Source: JAPOXR01 sp965221815 (GTDB taxonomy: Bacteria > Pseudomonadota > Alphaproteobacteria > Rhodobacterales > Rhodobacteraceae). Taken from it: a stretch of 64,000 nt of DNA. The stretch lies in contig OZ244915.1 of NCBI GenBank assembly GCA_965221815.1, forward strand, positions 2,418,001 through 2,482,000, written 5' to 3'. The translations under genes and the position numbers were made by a program. The stretch's first letter is position 1. Each line of letters opens with the position of its first letter. Below are positions 37,480 through 46,393 of this stretch, in pieces. Below the pieces are notes generated by a model, which ran no database searches, was not told the DNA's origin, and saw only the letters and a program-made list of their open reading frames with translations.

Positions 37480-39094
37480 GTAACTATTCAGGTTCTTTTC
37501 GGGTCGGTACTCCCTGTCCGTTGCGTCTCATTTGACACTGTGTGTTGTTTCCCCATAAGTTTGGTCCCCAAGACGGCAGAAGCCGCGGTGACAGGCAGCA
37601 GACAGGGCAGGGATTTCGTGTCAGGAATGATTGACGATCTTGAGTCATGGGCCCATCGGGTCTCTGCTTTGACGGCGGCCCTCGCGGATCGTGATGCTGT
37701 GATTGCCGTTCAGGCCGCGCGCATCGCGGAGTTGGAGCGCCGCCTCGGGCTTGACAGTTCCAACAGTGGCAAGCCTCCGTCGCGTGATGGGCTGACCCAA
37801 CCGACGGCGGAGGTGTTGCGGCAGCGGTCCCGTCGCCGCGCCAGCGACCGCAAGCCGGGTGGACAGAGGGGCCACCCCGGCGGCACGCTGCGCCGTTCCG
37901 AACACCCCGACGTCATCGCAGATCACTATCCCGCCACCTGCACGGGCTGTGGCGCGGCCCTGGACGCCGGGATGTCCGTCGGGTCCGCGGCCCGTCAGGT
38001 CCATGACCTTCCGGAGCCTCCTCCGCTCCAGGTGACCGCGCATCGGGCCCATCGGTGTGTCTGTCCCGCCTGCGGCGTGACCACCCGGGCACACTTTCCC
38101 GCTGGGGTGACCGCCCCGGTTCAGTCCGGTCCCCGGCTGACCGCCCGGGTCGTTGATCTGCGTGTCGCCCAGCTGGTCCCGGTGCAGCGGCTGCGCCAGA
38201 CGCTGATCGATCTGTTCGGTGTCCAGCGATCACAGGGAACGGTCATGAACATGGTCGCACGTGCCACCGAAGGCCTCGAAGGCCTCGCCCTCCATGTCCG
38301 GGACGCGGTGGCGGCGTCGCCCGTCAAGCATATGGACGAGACCGGCATCCGCGTGCGCGGACGCCTCGCCTGGCTGCATGTCGCCGGCACCGAAGGCCTC
38401 AGCCACTTCCGCGTGGGCACCGGCCGCGGCGACGTGATGCGGGACGCGACCGGCGTGGCCGTGCACGACCACTGGCGACCCTATGTCACCATTCCGGGGA
38501 CCGTGCCCGCCCTCTGCGCCGCGCATCTCCTGCGCGAACTCCAGGACCGGGTCGATTTCGACGATGAGGCCTGGGCCGCGACGATGGCCCGCCGGCTCCG
38601 GCGCGCCATCCACGCCGTGAACCTGTCGGAGGGAAAACCCCTGCCGGCGCGGCTGGCCGACCGGATCGGCCGGCGCACCGACAGCAGCGTGGCCGCCGGC
38701 CTCGCCTGGCACGAAGCCCGGCCACCGCCGCCCGCGAAAGGGCGCCGGGGCCGGCGGAAACGACGACGGGGCCACAACCTGGTGCTGCGGCTGCAAGACA
38801 ACCGGGAGGGCGTGCTGCGGTTCACCCGCGACCCCACGGTTCCCGCCACCAACAACGAAGCCGAGCGGGCGCTCCACCCCCTCAAGGTGCAGCAGAAAAT
38901 CTCCGGCAGCTTCCGCAGCACGACTGGAGCGCAGAACCATGCGGTGCTGCGGACCGTGCTGGACACCGCCCGCAAGCCGGGCTGGAACCTGCTGGAAACA
39001 CTGCGGGCCCCAACAGACGAACTCATCAAGCGACTTGAAATGTCCTGAACCGCCGCGCGGACCAGAAAGACCCAACAAGAACCTGAATAGTTAC
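37480..39094 (+). mobile_element. IS66-family element (single-gene type)
   Basis: 1615 bp bounded by GTAACTATTCAGGTTCTT and its inverted copy ending at 39094. Only tnpC is present (no tnpA/tnpB), as in the ISBst12 subgroup. No 8-bp target duplication is visible, so the flanks have recombined. The right end supplies the stop codon of rloB. Confidence 0.85.
37627..39048 (+). CDS. IS66 transposase (TnpC)
   Basis: 473 residues. N-terminal coiled coil (ALADRDAVIAVQAARIAELE), the IS66 linker (GLDSSNSGKPPSRDG, RKPGGQRGHPGGTL), a zinc-finger region (C.GCG...CPACGV) and the DDE core: HMDETGIRVRGRLAWLHVAG (first Asp), the middle DHWRPYVTIPGT, and the final NNEAERALHPLKVQQKISGS (Glu). All parts appear intact. 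The ATG at 37627 matches the copy at 41318. Confidence 0.9.
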   Translation: MIDDLESWAHRVSALTAALADRDAVIAVQAARIAELERRLGLDSSNSGKPPSRDGLTQPTAEVLRQRSRRRASDRKPGGQRGHPGGTLRRSEHPDVIADHYPATCTGCGAALDAGMSVGSAARQVHDLPEPPPLQVTAHRAHRCVCPACGVTTRAHFPAGVTAPVQSGPRLTARVVDLRVAQLVPVQRLRQTLIDLFGVQRSQGTVMNMVARATEGLEGLALHVRDAVAASPVKHMDETGIRVRGRLAWLHVAGTEGLSHFRVGTGRGDVMRDATGVAVHDHWRPYVTIPGTVPALCAAHLLRELQDRVDFDDEAWAATMARRLRRAIHAVNLSEGKPLPARLADRIGRRTDSSVAAGLAWHEARPPPPAKGRRGRRKRRRGHNLVLRLQDNREGVLRFTRDPTVPATNNEAERALHPLKVQQKISGSFRSTTGAQNHAVLRTVLDTARKPGWNLLETLRAPTDELIKRLEMS

Positions 39095-39747
39095 ATATGT
39101 TTCAAGTATTCCACAAGGCTGTGAACGCGTGTGGTTGGGTTGTGAGTCCCTGCATTTTTTGCAGCCAACAGACTTTTCTTAGCACGATCAGAGGCGGTGT
39201 CAATTTTTTCTGCAAGTTGCTCAAAGATGCCCTCATTGCCTTTCGAGTAAAGGGGCATATACTTCTTCAGGTCCGTTTCCACTTGCTGGCATGCAGAATT
39301 CCCCGACAACGAAGCATAAGGCTTGGTCGTATAAACAAAATGCAGCAGCAGCCAGTACTCAAAGCAGGGAACGGAGTGAATGGCCTCAAAAGTATCTTTG
39401 GGTTTGGCAGCTTGAATTTCTTGCAGAGCATTTCGATAGGAAGTGTGGTTGTCTTCATCAAAGACGCAAAAGACCTTATCGAAACCATCGCCTTTTGCTT
39501 TTTCATCTTTGTATCGCTGCTTGGCGAATTCAAAAACCCTATAGGGGGCTGACCCGCAACCATAGATTTCTATTCTTGCGCTGTTGAGGCGGTATCGATC
39601 GCTCAGTTCTGTAAAATAGCGGGGCTCGGTTTTTTCACCTTCGCAGACCACCAACACTTTGCGATGCGGCTGCTTGCTCGCTCTCTGCCGCCCAAGGGAT
39701 CTGAGCCCTTTTGCCGCTCGTCTATAGACCCGGTTGCCCGTGCCCAT
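39091..39747 (-). CDS. rloB: RloB-like (AbiLii) TOPRIM-fold partner protein
   Basis: 218 residues. The N-terminal TOPRIM-like signature VLVVCEGEKTEPRYF, the DxD strand VFCVFDEDNHTSY and SVPCFEYWLLLHFVY are hallmarks of RloB. With RloA (TGATG overlap) it forms the AbiL-type abortive-infection pair, in which the ATPase is thought to control the nuclease-like partner. The stop codon comes from the end of IS66, so a few C-terminal residues may be altered. Confidence 0.85.
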   Translation of the reverse strand: MGTGNRVYRRAAKGLRSLGRQRASKQPHRKVLVVCEGEKTEPRYFTELSDRYRLNSARIEIYGCGSAPYRVFEFAKQRYKDEKAKGDGFDKVFCVFDEDNHTSYRNALQEIQAAKPKDTFEAIHSVPCFEYWLLLHFVYTTKPYASLSGNSACQQVETDLKKYMPLYSKGNEGIFEQLAEKIDTASDRAKKSLLAAKNAGTHNPTTRVHSLVEYLKHM

Positions 39748-41006
39748 CAGCTGACCTTGTGCAGTGGGGTTATGTAGGGCACTGCTGAATAGCGACCAGA
39801 CAGGTAAGCCTGCTCCAGGTTCTCACGGCCTTTTCGAGGGCTATAGTCAGTCAATGGGATCATTTTGCTGGCATGGTCGTTTTCCTTCTCGCAGAACCAT
39901 ATCTGATCACGTCGAAACAAATCTTGAGTTAGAATTGAGGTTTCATGCGTTGTGAAGATCAACTGTGCATTGTTCGGATTATACGCGCTGCTGTTAAACA
40001 GCTGAACGAGAAATCTTGTCAGGTAGGGATGCAAACTCACGTTCAATTCATCAATAAATACAATGTACCCTTTGTCCAAGCAGTCGATCCAAGGGCCAGA
40101 GAGCGCAAAAACCTTTCTTGTGCCGTGCGATTCATCACTAAAATCAAAATGAACTGCACCTCCTTCAGCATCGACACGTGATGTCGTGATTCTCACAAAC
40201 GTCTGTCCATTTATCTCTTCTTTTTTTTGATCCGACACGTCATCCGGCAACTCTACGTCATCAAACTGGTTCCTCTCGACATCTATATCAGCGACCGCCA
40301 CATCGGCCGCACGAAGATAGTCTATGATGTGCGATTTCATGCTTCTGTCTTTTTCGCAGAGCAAGGCACTAAATCGCGGGGACCAACCCCCTATACCTGC
40401 CATACGCAACGTTTCCCTGAACCATGTGTAGATTGGCCGAAGCTGTTCGCTGTTGAGTTGCACGGCTGTCGAGAGAAACAATGCATTGTCTCGGGTGGAG
40501 TTTCTCCATAGTTGCTTTGCGCCCGTAAGACTGTTGCCAATCTGCCATTCGTGTTTGTTGTCCGTCGTATTCCATCGCCGTGATAGCCAATGCTGCGGTC
40601 TGCCCTTTGGAAATGCCAGCAACCATTCCTCAACTATTCGGTCTTCCGTTGCAGCAAAACCATACTGATAACGGACACGATCAGCGATGAATATCGCCTC
40701 GAATTCGCACGGCTTCTTGCGGGATGCTTGGCTCAGCCGGAACGGGGTCACAGGCAGACTATCGCCGGATTGAGATTCTGTTGCCGATTTCAAGATAGTC
40801 TTCTGCATTGCCCGCATTGCCAACAGGAAATTGGTCTTTCCGCCGGCATTCGGTCCATACATCACTGCAGATTTGAGCAAGCTGACCCCGCCTGGAGCGT
40901 CAAAGGTGTTTGAAGCCATCAACTCACCCCCCTTGGCCCTCATGAGACTTAAGGTCTGCCTGTCTCGGAAGGAGCGAAAGTTCTTGACACTAAATTGAAT
41001 GAGCAC
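39747..41006 (-). CDS. rloA: RloA-like (AbiLi) ATPase
   Basis: 419 residues: FSVKNFRSFRDRQTLSLM at the start, Walker A MYGPNAGGKTNFLLAM, signature ESHGTRKVFAL, Walker B YIVFIDELNVSLHPYL and FTTHETSIL (H-loop). This is the typical RloA/AAA_15 layout with a long arm insert between Walker A and signature. Translation starts at a GTG (41006). It is coupled to rloB. AT-rich sequence upstream (41010-41090) probably contains the promoter. Confidence 0.9.
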   Translation of the reverse strand: MLIQFSVKNFRSFRDRQTLSLMRAKGGELMASNTFDAPGGVSLLKSAVMYGPNAGGKTNFLLAMRAMQKTILKSATESQSGDSLPVTPFRLSQASRKKPCEFEAIFIADRVRYQYGFAATEDRIVEEWLLAFPKGRPQHWLSRRWNTTDNKHEWQIGNSLTGAKQLWRNSTRDNALFLSTAVQLNSEQLRPIYTWFRETLRMAGIGGWSPRFSALLCEKDRSMKSHIIDYLRAADVAVADIDVERNQFDDVELPDDVSDQKKEEINGQTFVRITTSRVDAEGGAVHFDFSDESHGTRKVFALSGPWIDCLDKGYIVFIDELNVSLHPYLTRFLVQLFNSSAYNPNNAQLIFTTHETSILTQDLFRRDQIWFCEKENDHASKMIPLTDYSPRKGRENLEQAYLSGRYSAVPYITPLHKVS

Positions 41007-41093
41007 TGATTTCCAACCCTAAATTTGGCAATATTGACCAATAATATAATTATATTAGTTCATTCATTGTATTTCAAACCCCTGCACCTGATC

Positions 41094-41129
41094 GGGAGTG
41101 ATTCCCCTATGGCTGGGTTTGGACCATAA
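41094..41129 (-). mobile_element. ISKra4 terminal tip
   Basis: 36 bp identical to the outer end of the ISKra4 remnants (GGGAGTGATTCCCCTATGGC and following). Only the tip remains. Confidence 0.7.
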
Positions 41130-41170
41130 GGTTTTCAATCCCCATCTAAACTTGTCAATCTAGGGAACAC

Positions 41171-41960
41171 GTAACTATTCAGGTTCTTTTTGGGTCGGTG
41201 CTCCCTGTCCGTCGGGTCTCATTTGACACTGTGTGTTGTTTCCCCATAGGTTTGGTCCCCAAGACGGCAGAAGCCGCGGTGACAGGCAGCAGACAGGGCC
41301 GGCATTTCGTGTCAGGAATGATTGACGATCTTGAGTCATGGGCCCACCGGGTCTCCGACCTGACGGCGGCCCTCGCGGACCGTGATTCCATGATTGCCGA
41401 GTTTCGCACCACGATCGCTGTCCAGGCCGCGCGTATCGCGGAGTTGGAGCGCCGCCTCGGGCTTGACAGTTCCAACAGTGGCACGCCTCCATCGCGTGAT
41501 GGGCTGACCCAACCGACGGCGGAGGCGTTGCGGCAACGCCGGCGGTCTCGCCGCCGGGCCAGCGACCGCAAGCCGGGTGGACAGACGGGCCACCCCGGCG
41601 GCACGCTGCGCTGTTCCGAACATCCCGACGTCATCACGGACCACGATCCTGATGTCTGCACGGGCTGTGGTGCAGCCCTGGACGCCGGGATGTCCGTCGG
41701 GTCCGCGGCCCGTCAGGTCCATGACCTTCCGGAACCTCCTCCGCTCCAGGTGACCGCGCATCGGGCCCATCGGTGTGTCTGTCCCGCCTGCGGCGTGACC
41801 ACCCGGGCACACTTTCCCGACGGGGTGACCGCCCCGGTTCAGTCCGGTCCCCGGCTGACGGCCCGGGTTGTCTATCTGCGTGTCGCCCAGCTGGTCCCGG
41901 TGCAGCGGCTGCGCCAGACACTGATCGACCTGTTCGGCGTGAGGATGTCGCAGGGAACGC
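41171..41960 (+). pseudogene. Truncated second IS66 copy
   Basis: Starts with the same inverted repeat as the copy at 37480 and encodes 215 residues of TnpC from 41318, about 95 percent similar by eye, up to LIDLFGVRMSQGT. The DDE core is lost where a 26-bp sequence also found at 61380-61405 begins. Confidence 0.85.
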
Positions 41961-41982
41961 TGATATGGATTGACCGCTGAGA
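41956..41982. repeat. Shared 26-bp junction sequence
   Basis: CGCTGATATGGATTGACCGC plus six more bases also occurs, inverted, at about 61380-61405, inside the end of the DDE element at 60218-61418. It is probably a leftover end of a second copy of that element. Confidence 0.6.
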
Positions 41983-42230
41983 TGTCTCTATTATGGCATC
42001 CTGTGATTCCTCACAAGATCATGACCGTGTCGGGATGCAGGCCGTGATAGCGACGGTGGATCACACTGATATTCGCGGGTTGGGTACCGCCAGACTTCAC
42101 TTTCGTCACGGAGCTGCCTCTCTCTAAGATCGCGGGTCGCAGGTTTCAGACTGTGCCGCATAGCGTGATCGAGGGTTCTCCTTCCGTTCTGCCTGCATCC
42201 TGACTCGGTCATGGTTGGCTTCCGTGTCTT

Positions 42231-42706
42231 TCAGGTCAGGGCTCGGCTGGCATGCGGGCGGGCGTTGACCTCGCAGACGATGGCCCAGATGAAGCCGACG
42301 AGTTCCCGGGCCACGGCTGTGGTCACCTTGCACTGATGCTTGCGCACAGCGCTGAGACGGCTGTAACGCGCACAGAGTCGCTTCTGGGCCTGCCAGGCGA
42401 TGGTCTGCACCCGGTCCGGCGCGGCGGCGGCCTTGGCCTGCAGATGGCGTGTCTTGCGGGCGGGGACGCGAGTGTTCCACGCCGCTTCCACCAGGATCCG
42501 CTGGACATGGCTGTTGCCGGTCTTGGTGATCCCACCGGTCCGGCGCTTGGGTCCCGAGGAGCGTTCGCTGGGAACCAGGCCGAGGAAACTCATCAGTTGC
42601 CGCGGGGTGGTGAAGCGGGTGATGTCACCCAGCTCGGCCAGGATCGTCACAGCACTCAGGATATGGATGCCACGCAAGCTGATCAGGGCGGTCACCACGG
42701 GGGCCA
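42231..42706 (-). pseudogene. IS110-family transposase, C-terminal remnant
   Basis: 155 residues of the Transposase_20 domain: SLRGIHILSAVTILAELGDI, FTTPRQLMSFLGLVPSERSS, GPKRRTGGITKTGNSHVQRI. The catalytic serine region of IS110 proteins lies in this part. The N-terminal DEDD part is missing because the IS4-like element begins at 42707. Sequence from 41986 to 42230 is probably the 3' end of this IS110 and has no gene. Confidence 0.75.
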
Positions 42707-45070
42707 GGGACCTATCAATGTATCAGACTTGACTCGTTTTCAGTTGTGTTCATGTTTCTGTTGTTCCAGGCATGGATGGCGAAGACGCTGTTGGTGAGGA
42801 TTCGGATTCCTTGCCACAGTTTTTCTGTTCCGGGCAGTGGCTGACGCTTTGCGGGATGGAACCCGGCCAGACCCCCGGTCAGGACCACGAACCGTTCGAT
42901 TGTCATCGTCCGGGCCTCTGCCGGGGGTGCCCGGGCCTTGAGGATGCCCCGTTCGGCCGCGCGGACACCGCGCACCGTGATCTCGTCCTTGCCGACGAAG
43001 CGGCCCGCGGGCTCATCGTCCCGCGTGCGCGCGAGATGGGTGAGATCCCAGACCCGGAAGGCGGTGATGGCGTGATCGGCGAAGCATTTGCGCAGATCGT
43101 CGGCGGTATCGAGATGGCGGTCTTCGATCCGCGTGCCCTGTTTGAGGGCATGGAAGAAGCGTTCGATGCGCCAGCGCAGTTCGTACCACCGCAGCACGGT
43201 GGTTGCCGTCTCCAGGTTCGTCTCCCTCTCTTTGTGGGGAGAGATCAGCAGCATCCAGTGCAGGGGGCCGCCCGGCTGGCCCGCCTTGCGGCGGACACGG
43301 GCGGGCGGGCTCTCCTCGCGCGCCGAGACGGCGATCATCGGGAGCGGGGGATCATGGCTGAAGTCTTTGGGGGGCCGCAGGGTGACCGCGGTGCAGCGCA
43401 CGGTCAGTGTGGCCGCCCGCTCCGGGCGTGTGTGCGCCCCCCCGCGGGCCGGCACTGTGATCTGGCGTGTGCCCACGGGTGCCGTGGCCTGGACATGATC
43501 CCAGAGAGCGGCCGTGTTCCCATCGGGCCGGACCACCTGTCGCTGGACGCCGCGGCGGGCGCGGACCAGCAGGTCCTGGCCGGTGTGACGCGCCTGCGCC
43601 AGCAAGGCCCAGAAATCGCCCTCACGGTCGCAGATATTGATGATCCGGGTGCGCGGGCACGCGGCCGCCAGCTCCTGTGATCGTTCCAGTCCCTGCAGCC
43701 AGCGGGCCCTGTCCGTGTCATCGGCCTGACGGACATCGGCATCGGCCCTGAACAGGCCGAGCGGTCGTCCGACGGCATTCACGGCCACGCCCACATGCGC
43801 CAGGAGACCCTGAACGCCCGGGCCACCCCCGCCGCGGTCATCCCGATCGGACGTCGCCGCCAACCCATCATCATTGAGTGTCGTGGTGTCCTGGATGGCC
43901 AGCACCAGCGGTTCCGCCGCGCAGCGTTCCACCGTCTGCTCCACATGCGAATCCAGGATATGGTCCATCGTCACGCCCGGGTGGGACAACAACCGATAGG
44001 CCGCTGTCTGTTCGGCGCGGCCGGGGAAGATCACCGGCAGGCTGGCCCCCAGACTCTGCGTCCAGGCCTGCCCCATCTGCACAATGCGCCGCCGCACCCG
44101 TCCATCGGGGTGCGGGCTGCGACCATATTCCCGTTCCGCCCAACTGTCACCCCCCTGCAGGGCTCCGGACCAACCCAGACAGCGCCGGGGCTCTGTGCAC
44201 AGTGTCTCCCGCCACCCGTCGGTGAGCGGTTTCAGCCACACCGCCCGGCGGATCCCGGAGCGGCGCCCGGCCGTCCGTTCCGGACAACATGTCCATCCCG
44301 CCGCCCGGTCACTCAGGCCCGACTGATCCGGACCGACAAAAGTCTGCAACAGGACCGGTGTCTGACCATAAGCTTCAGACCAGTCATCCGCGATCCGCGC
44401 CGCCGCCACCCGCAAAACCGCCGACGCCAGCTTGCGAACCCGCACCCCGGGCAGAAGCAGAAAACGATGATGGCTCACGACCCGCCCGATCTGGGCCACC
44501 CGGGCATCCGCCGACCCGCCAATCACACGATCCCGCGGGGCCAACTGGAGACCCGCAGCCGCAAACCCAAGACCCCCCAAGATCCCGGGCGATGACCGAA
44601 TCCAGTCCCGCACCTGCCCGCCCGGTGCGCGCGACCACCCTTGCGGATGAGACGCCGCCATCATCAGATCCCAACGCCGCCGGTCATCGCCCGCCGCCAC
44701 CAGGACAAGCGACCCATCCCCCAGAACTGACAGAGGGCCGTCAACAGCGATCGCCGGCACCGCCGCCACCGCCGCGGGACCCGACTCCCAATCCACCGCC
44801 TGCGCCTGCGGAAGACGCACATCCAACGCCACCGCCAGACGCGGCAACATCCGGCGCGCCGAGGCCACGCACAAATCCCCCGTCGAACCACGCCAATCCG
44901 TCATCGCACACAAACCGCGCGCCAAAGACATCCGCGTCTGACCCGCATCCCCACAGACCATCACAAACCATTCCGCAACATCCGCCGGTATCGAACGCAG
45001 CCCCATCTGCATACGCCCATGACTCGCACACAATCAAACACGAGCCAAGTGTGTAATATTGATAGGTCCC
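42707..45070 (-). mobile_element. IS4/Tn5-like element with DruA-type transposase, copy 1
   Basis: 2364 bp between inverted repeats GGGACCTATCAAT and ATTGATAGGTCCC. No target duplication is seen at the flanks, so one side was rearranged. It cuts the IS110 remnant on its left. Confidence 0.8.
42715..45033 (-). CDS. IS4-family transposase with DruA-like (DUF4338) N-terminus, intact
   Basis: 772 residues. Residues ~1-110 and ~110-330 carry a DUF4338-like region: GQVRDWIRSSPGILGGLGFA, IGRVVSHHRFLLLPGVRVRK, IADDWSEAYGQTPVLLQTFV. The rest is a Tn5-like DDE transposase: VLAIQDTTTLN (first Asp), IINICDREGDFWALLAQ (second Asp) and YELRWRIERFFHALKQGTRI (YREK motif with Glu). DUF4338 is the domain of DruA of Druantia phase defence; here it is part of a transposase. 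The frame is uninterrupted, so the element may be active. Confidence 0.75.
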   Translation of the reverse strand: MCASHGRMQMGLRSIPADVAEWFVMVCGDAGQTRMSLARGLCAMTDWRGSTGDLCVASARRMLPRLAVALDVRLPQAQAVDWESGPAAVAAVPAIAVDGPLSVLGDGSLVLVAAGDDRRRWDLMMAASHPQGWSRAPGGQVRDWIRSSPGILGGLGFAAAGLQLAPRDRVIGGSADARVAQIGRVVSHHRFLLLPGVRVRKLASAVLRVAAARIADDWSEAYGQTPVLLQTFVGPDQSGLSDRAAGWTCCPERTAGRRSGIRRAVWLKPLTDGWRETLCTEPRRCLGWSGALQGGDSWAEREYGRSPHPDGRVRRRIVQMGQAWTQSLGASLPVIFPGRAEQTAAYRLLSHPGVTMDHILDSHVEQTVERCAAEPLVLAIQDTTTLNDDGLAATSDRDDRGGGGPGVQGLLAHVGVAVNAVGRPLGLFRADADVRQADDTDRARWLQGLERSQELAAACPRTRIINICDREGDFWALLAQARHTGQDLLVRARRGVQRQVVRPDGNTAALWDHVQATAPVGTRQITVPARGGAHTRPERAATLTVRCTAVTLRPPKDFSHDPPLPMIAVSAREESPPARVRRKAGQPGGPLHWMLLISPHKERETNLETATTVLRWYELRWRIERFFHALKQGTRIEDRHLDTADDLRKCFADHAITAFRVWDLTHLARTRDDEPAGRFVGKDEITVRGVRAAERGILKARAPPAEARTMTIERFVVLTGGLAGFHPAKRQPLPGTEKLWQGIRILTNSVFAIHAWNNRNMNTTENESSLIH

Positions 45071-45131
45071 GGACACGCCGCCCGAGATTCCCAAAGACAA
45101 ACGCGACTCGAAAAGACACCCATCCGCAGAA

Positions 45132-45527
45132 ATGAAGGCTGCGTTGATTGCCCGTGACGGTTATCGCTGCCGATTTTGCGGCATTCCGACGATCCGCCGC
45201 CGGATCCGGGATCGCCTCCGCCATGGCTATCCAAAGGCCCTCCCCTGGCCCACACGTGGAAAGGGATGCGATCAAAAGAAGCATGCGGCCTTCATGTGCA
45301 TGACGCTGACCTATGACCATGTGTGCCCGCACAGCCGCGGCGGATCCACCAGCCTCGACAATCTTGTCATGACCTGCTGGCCGTGCAATTCCGCGCGGAA
45401 AGAAAGGACCCTGGAACAGTTGGGTTTGATCAATCCTGTCACCCGCGCACCTTCACAGACCGACTGGGGACGGCCTGGAACGGCTGCGGACGGCAGTCAG
45501 CCATCCGACCACCTCGTAAATCACTGA
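45132..45527 (+). CDS. HNH endonuclease
   Basis: 131 residues with CRFCGIP (first zinc pair), the HNH core LTYDHVCPHSRGGSTSLDNL followed by VMTCWPCNSARKERT (second zinc pair). The order DH...N...H-like matches HNH nucleases of the McrA/5-methylcytosine-type small family. No neighbouring methylase or intron was seen, so it may be a free-standing homing or restriction-type nuclease. The start ATG at 45132 directly precedes the zinc pair, so a longer N-terminus may be missing. Confidence 0.75.
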   Translation: MKAALIARDGYRCRFCGIPTIRRRIRDRLRHGYPKALPWPTRGKGCDQKKHAAFMCMTLTYDHVCPHSRGGSTSLDNLVMTCWPCNSARKERTLEQLGLINPVTRAPSQTDWGRPGTAADGSQPSDHLVNH

Positions 45528-45867
45528 AAGCGGACCATTCCCGGCTTTTTCAGGATCACAAGGGGTGAGGCGGTGTGTGGGTTGGATAAACCCCCTCAAG
45601 CCCCTCTGACGGCGTTCCAGCGGCCCCGCGGATACGATTTGCCGGGGCCAGGCGGTGGTACGTCGACAACACCCGATCCAACCGACGGGAATGCGGGGCG
45701 GGTGGCAACAGTGTCTGCAATGAGGGCCACATCATCATCGGCTCATTCGTGGCAATAGGCCAATAACAGGGCATACAAGGGGCGGTCTCCGGCACGCCCC
45801 TTGTTGCACAGACCGGATTTCCGCAGGACATTGCCTGCCCATGAAACAGGGGCTATATGAGGCGCGC
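45528..45867. other. Intergenic stretch before tRNA-Cys
   Basis: 340 bases without recognised gene. A promoter for the tRNA gene is expected within the last hundred bases. Confidence 0.4.
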
Positions 45868-45942
45868 GGCGAGTTGGCAGAATGGTGACGCGGCGGGTTG
45901 CAGACCCGTTCGATCCCGGTTCGAGTCCGGGACTCGCCTCCA
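45868..45942 (+). tRNA. tRNA-Cys (GCA)
   Basis: Acceptor stem GGCGAGT pairs with ACTCGCC, the anticodon stem-loop CGGGTTGCAGACCCG has anticodon GCA, and the T arm has GGTTCGAGTCC. TCCA at the end gives discriminator T and an encoded CCA. The cloverleaf is intact and it is the only tRNA in the window. Confidence 0.95.
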
Positions 45943-46006
45943 GAGGACCCGCGACACAACAGGCCACGCTCTGATTCCCCGCAGAGGACGCAATCCGGTC
46001 CGCCCT

Positions 46007-46231
46007 CTATCCGCCCAGCCACAAACCCAGGATCGTGGTGGCGAGGGCAATCAGCACCGCGATGGCCAGCAGCATCCGGGTTTCCCGCTTGGCCATCTCC
46101 GCTTCCATTCCGGCGAGTCGGGCCTCAATGCGTGATTCCATGGCGTTCGTCTCCGCTCTGACGGCTGTGATCTCACCTTCCAGCCGTGCGATCTGTCGGG
46201 CCAGATCGTGGATGTCGGGTGGCTCACTCAT
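46007..46231 (-). CDS. Small tail-anchored coiled-coil protein, paralogue 4
   Basis: 74 residues: MSEPPDIHDLARQIARLEGE, TNAMESRIEARLAGMEAEMA and a C-terminal membrane segment (LLAIAVLIALATTILGLWLG). It is the shortest member of the family, lacking the repeated heptads, and nearly identical to paralogue 1 in its N-terminal box and tail. It lies just beyond the tRNA on the other strand. Function unknown. Confidence 0.65.
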   Translation of the reverse strand: MSEPPDIHDLARQIARLEGEITAVRAETNAMESRIEARLAGMEAEMAKRETRMLLAIAVLIALATTILGLWLGG

Positions 46232-46393
46232 CGCCGCAAACTAAGCCTTTGCGCCGCACCGGTCAACCCCCTGCATTCCCCCTTGCCTGTGTTCGGACTG
46301 TCGGATAGATGAGGCGGTGTCCGGTGCGGGACCCTGGCCTGCGGGGTGCCGTGCTGTGAGATTCTTGCTTGTGATTGTGGCCGGCGGTTCACC

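Noticed and set aside
37246..37626. N-terminal extension of the IS66 reading frame
   Set aside because: This part is in fact ISKra4 remnant and IS66 end sequence in frame by chance; the transposase starts at 37627 as in the second copy.
42707..45070. A Druantia defence system
   Set aside because: The DruA-like domain is fused to an active-looking DDE transposase within inverted repeats, and no other Druantia gene (such as a DruE helicase) is present.
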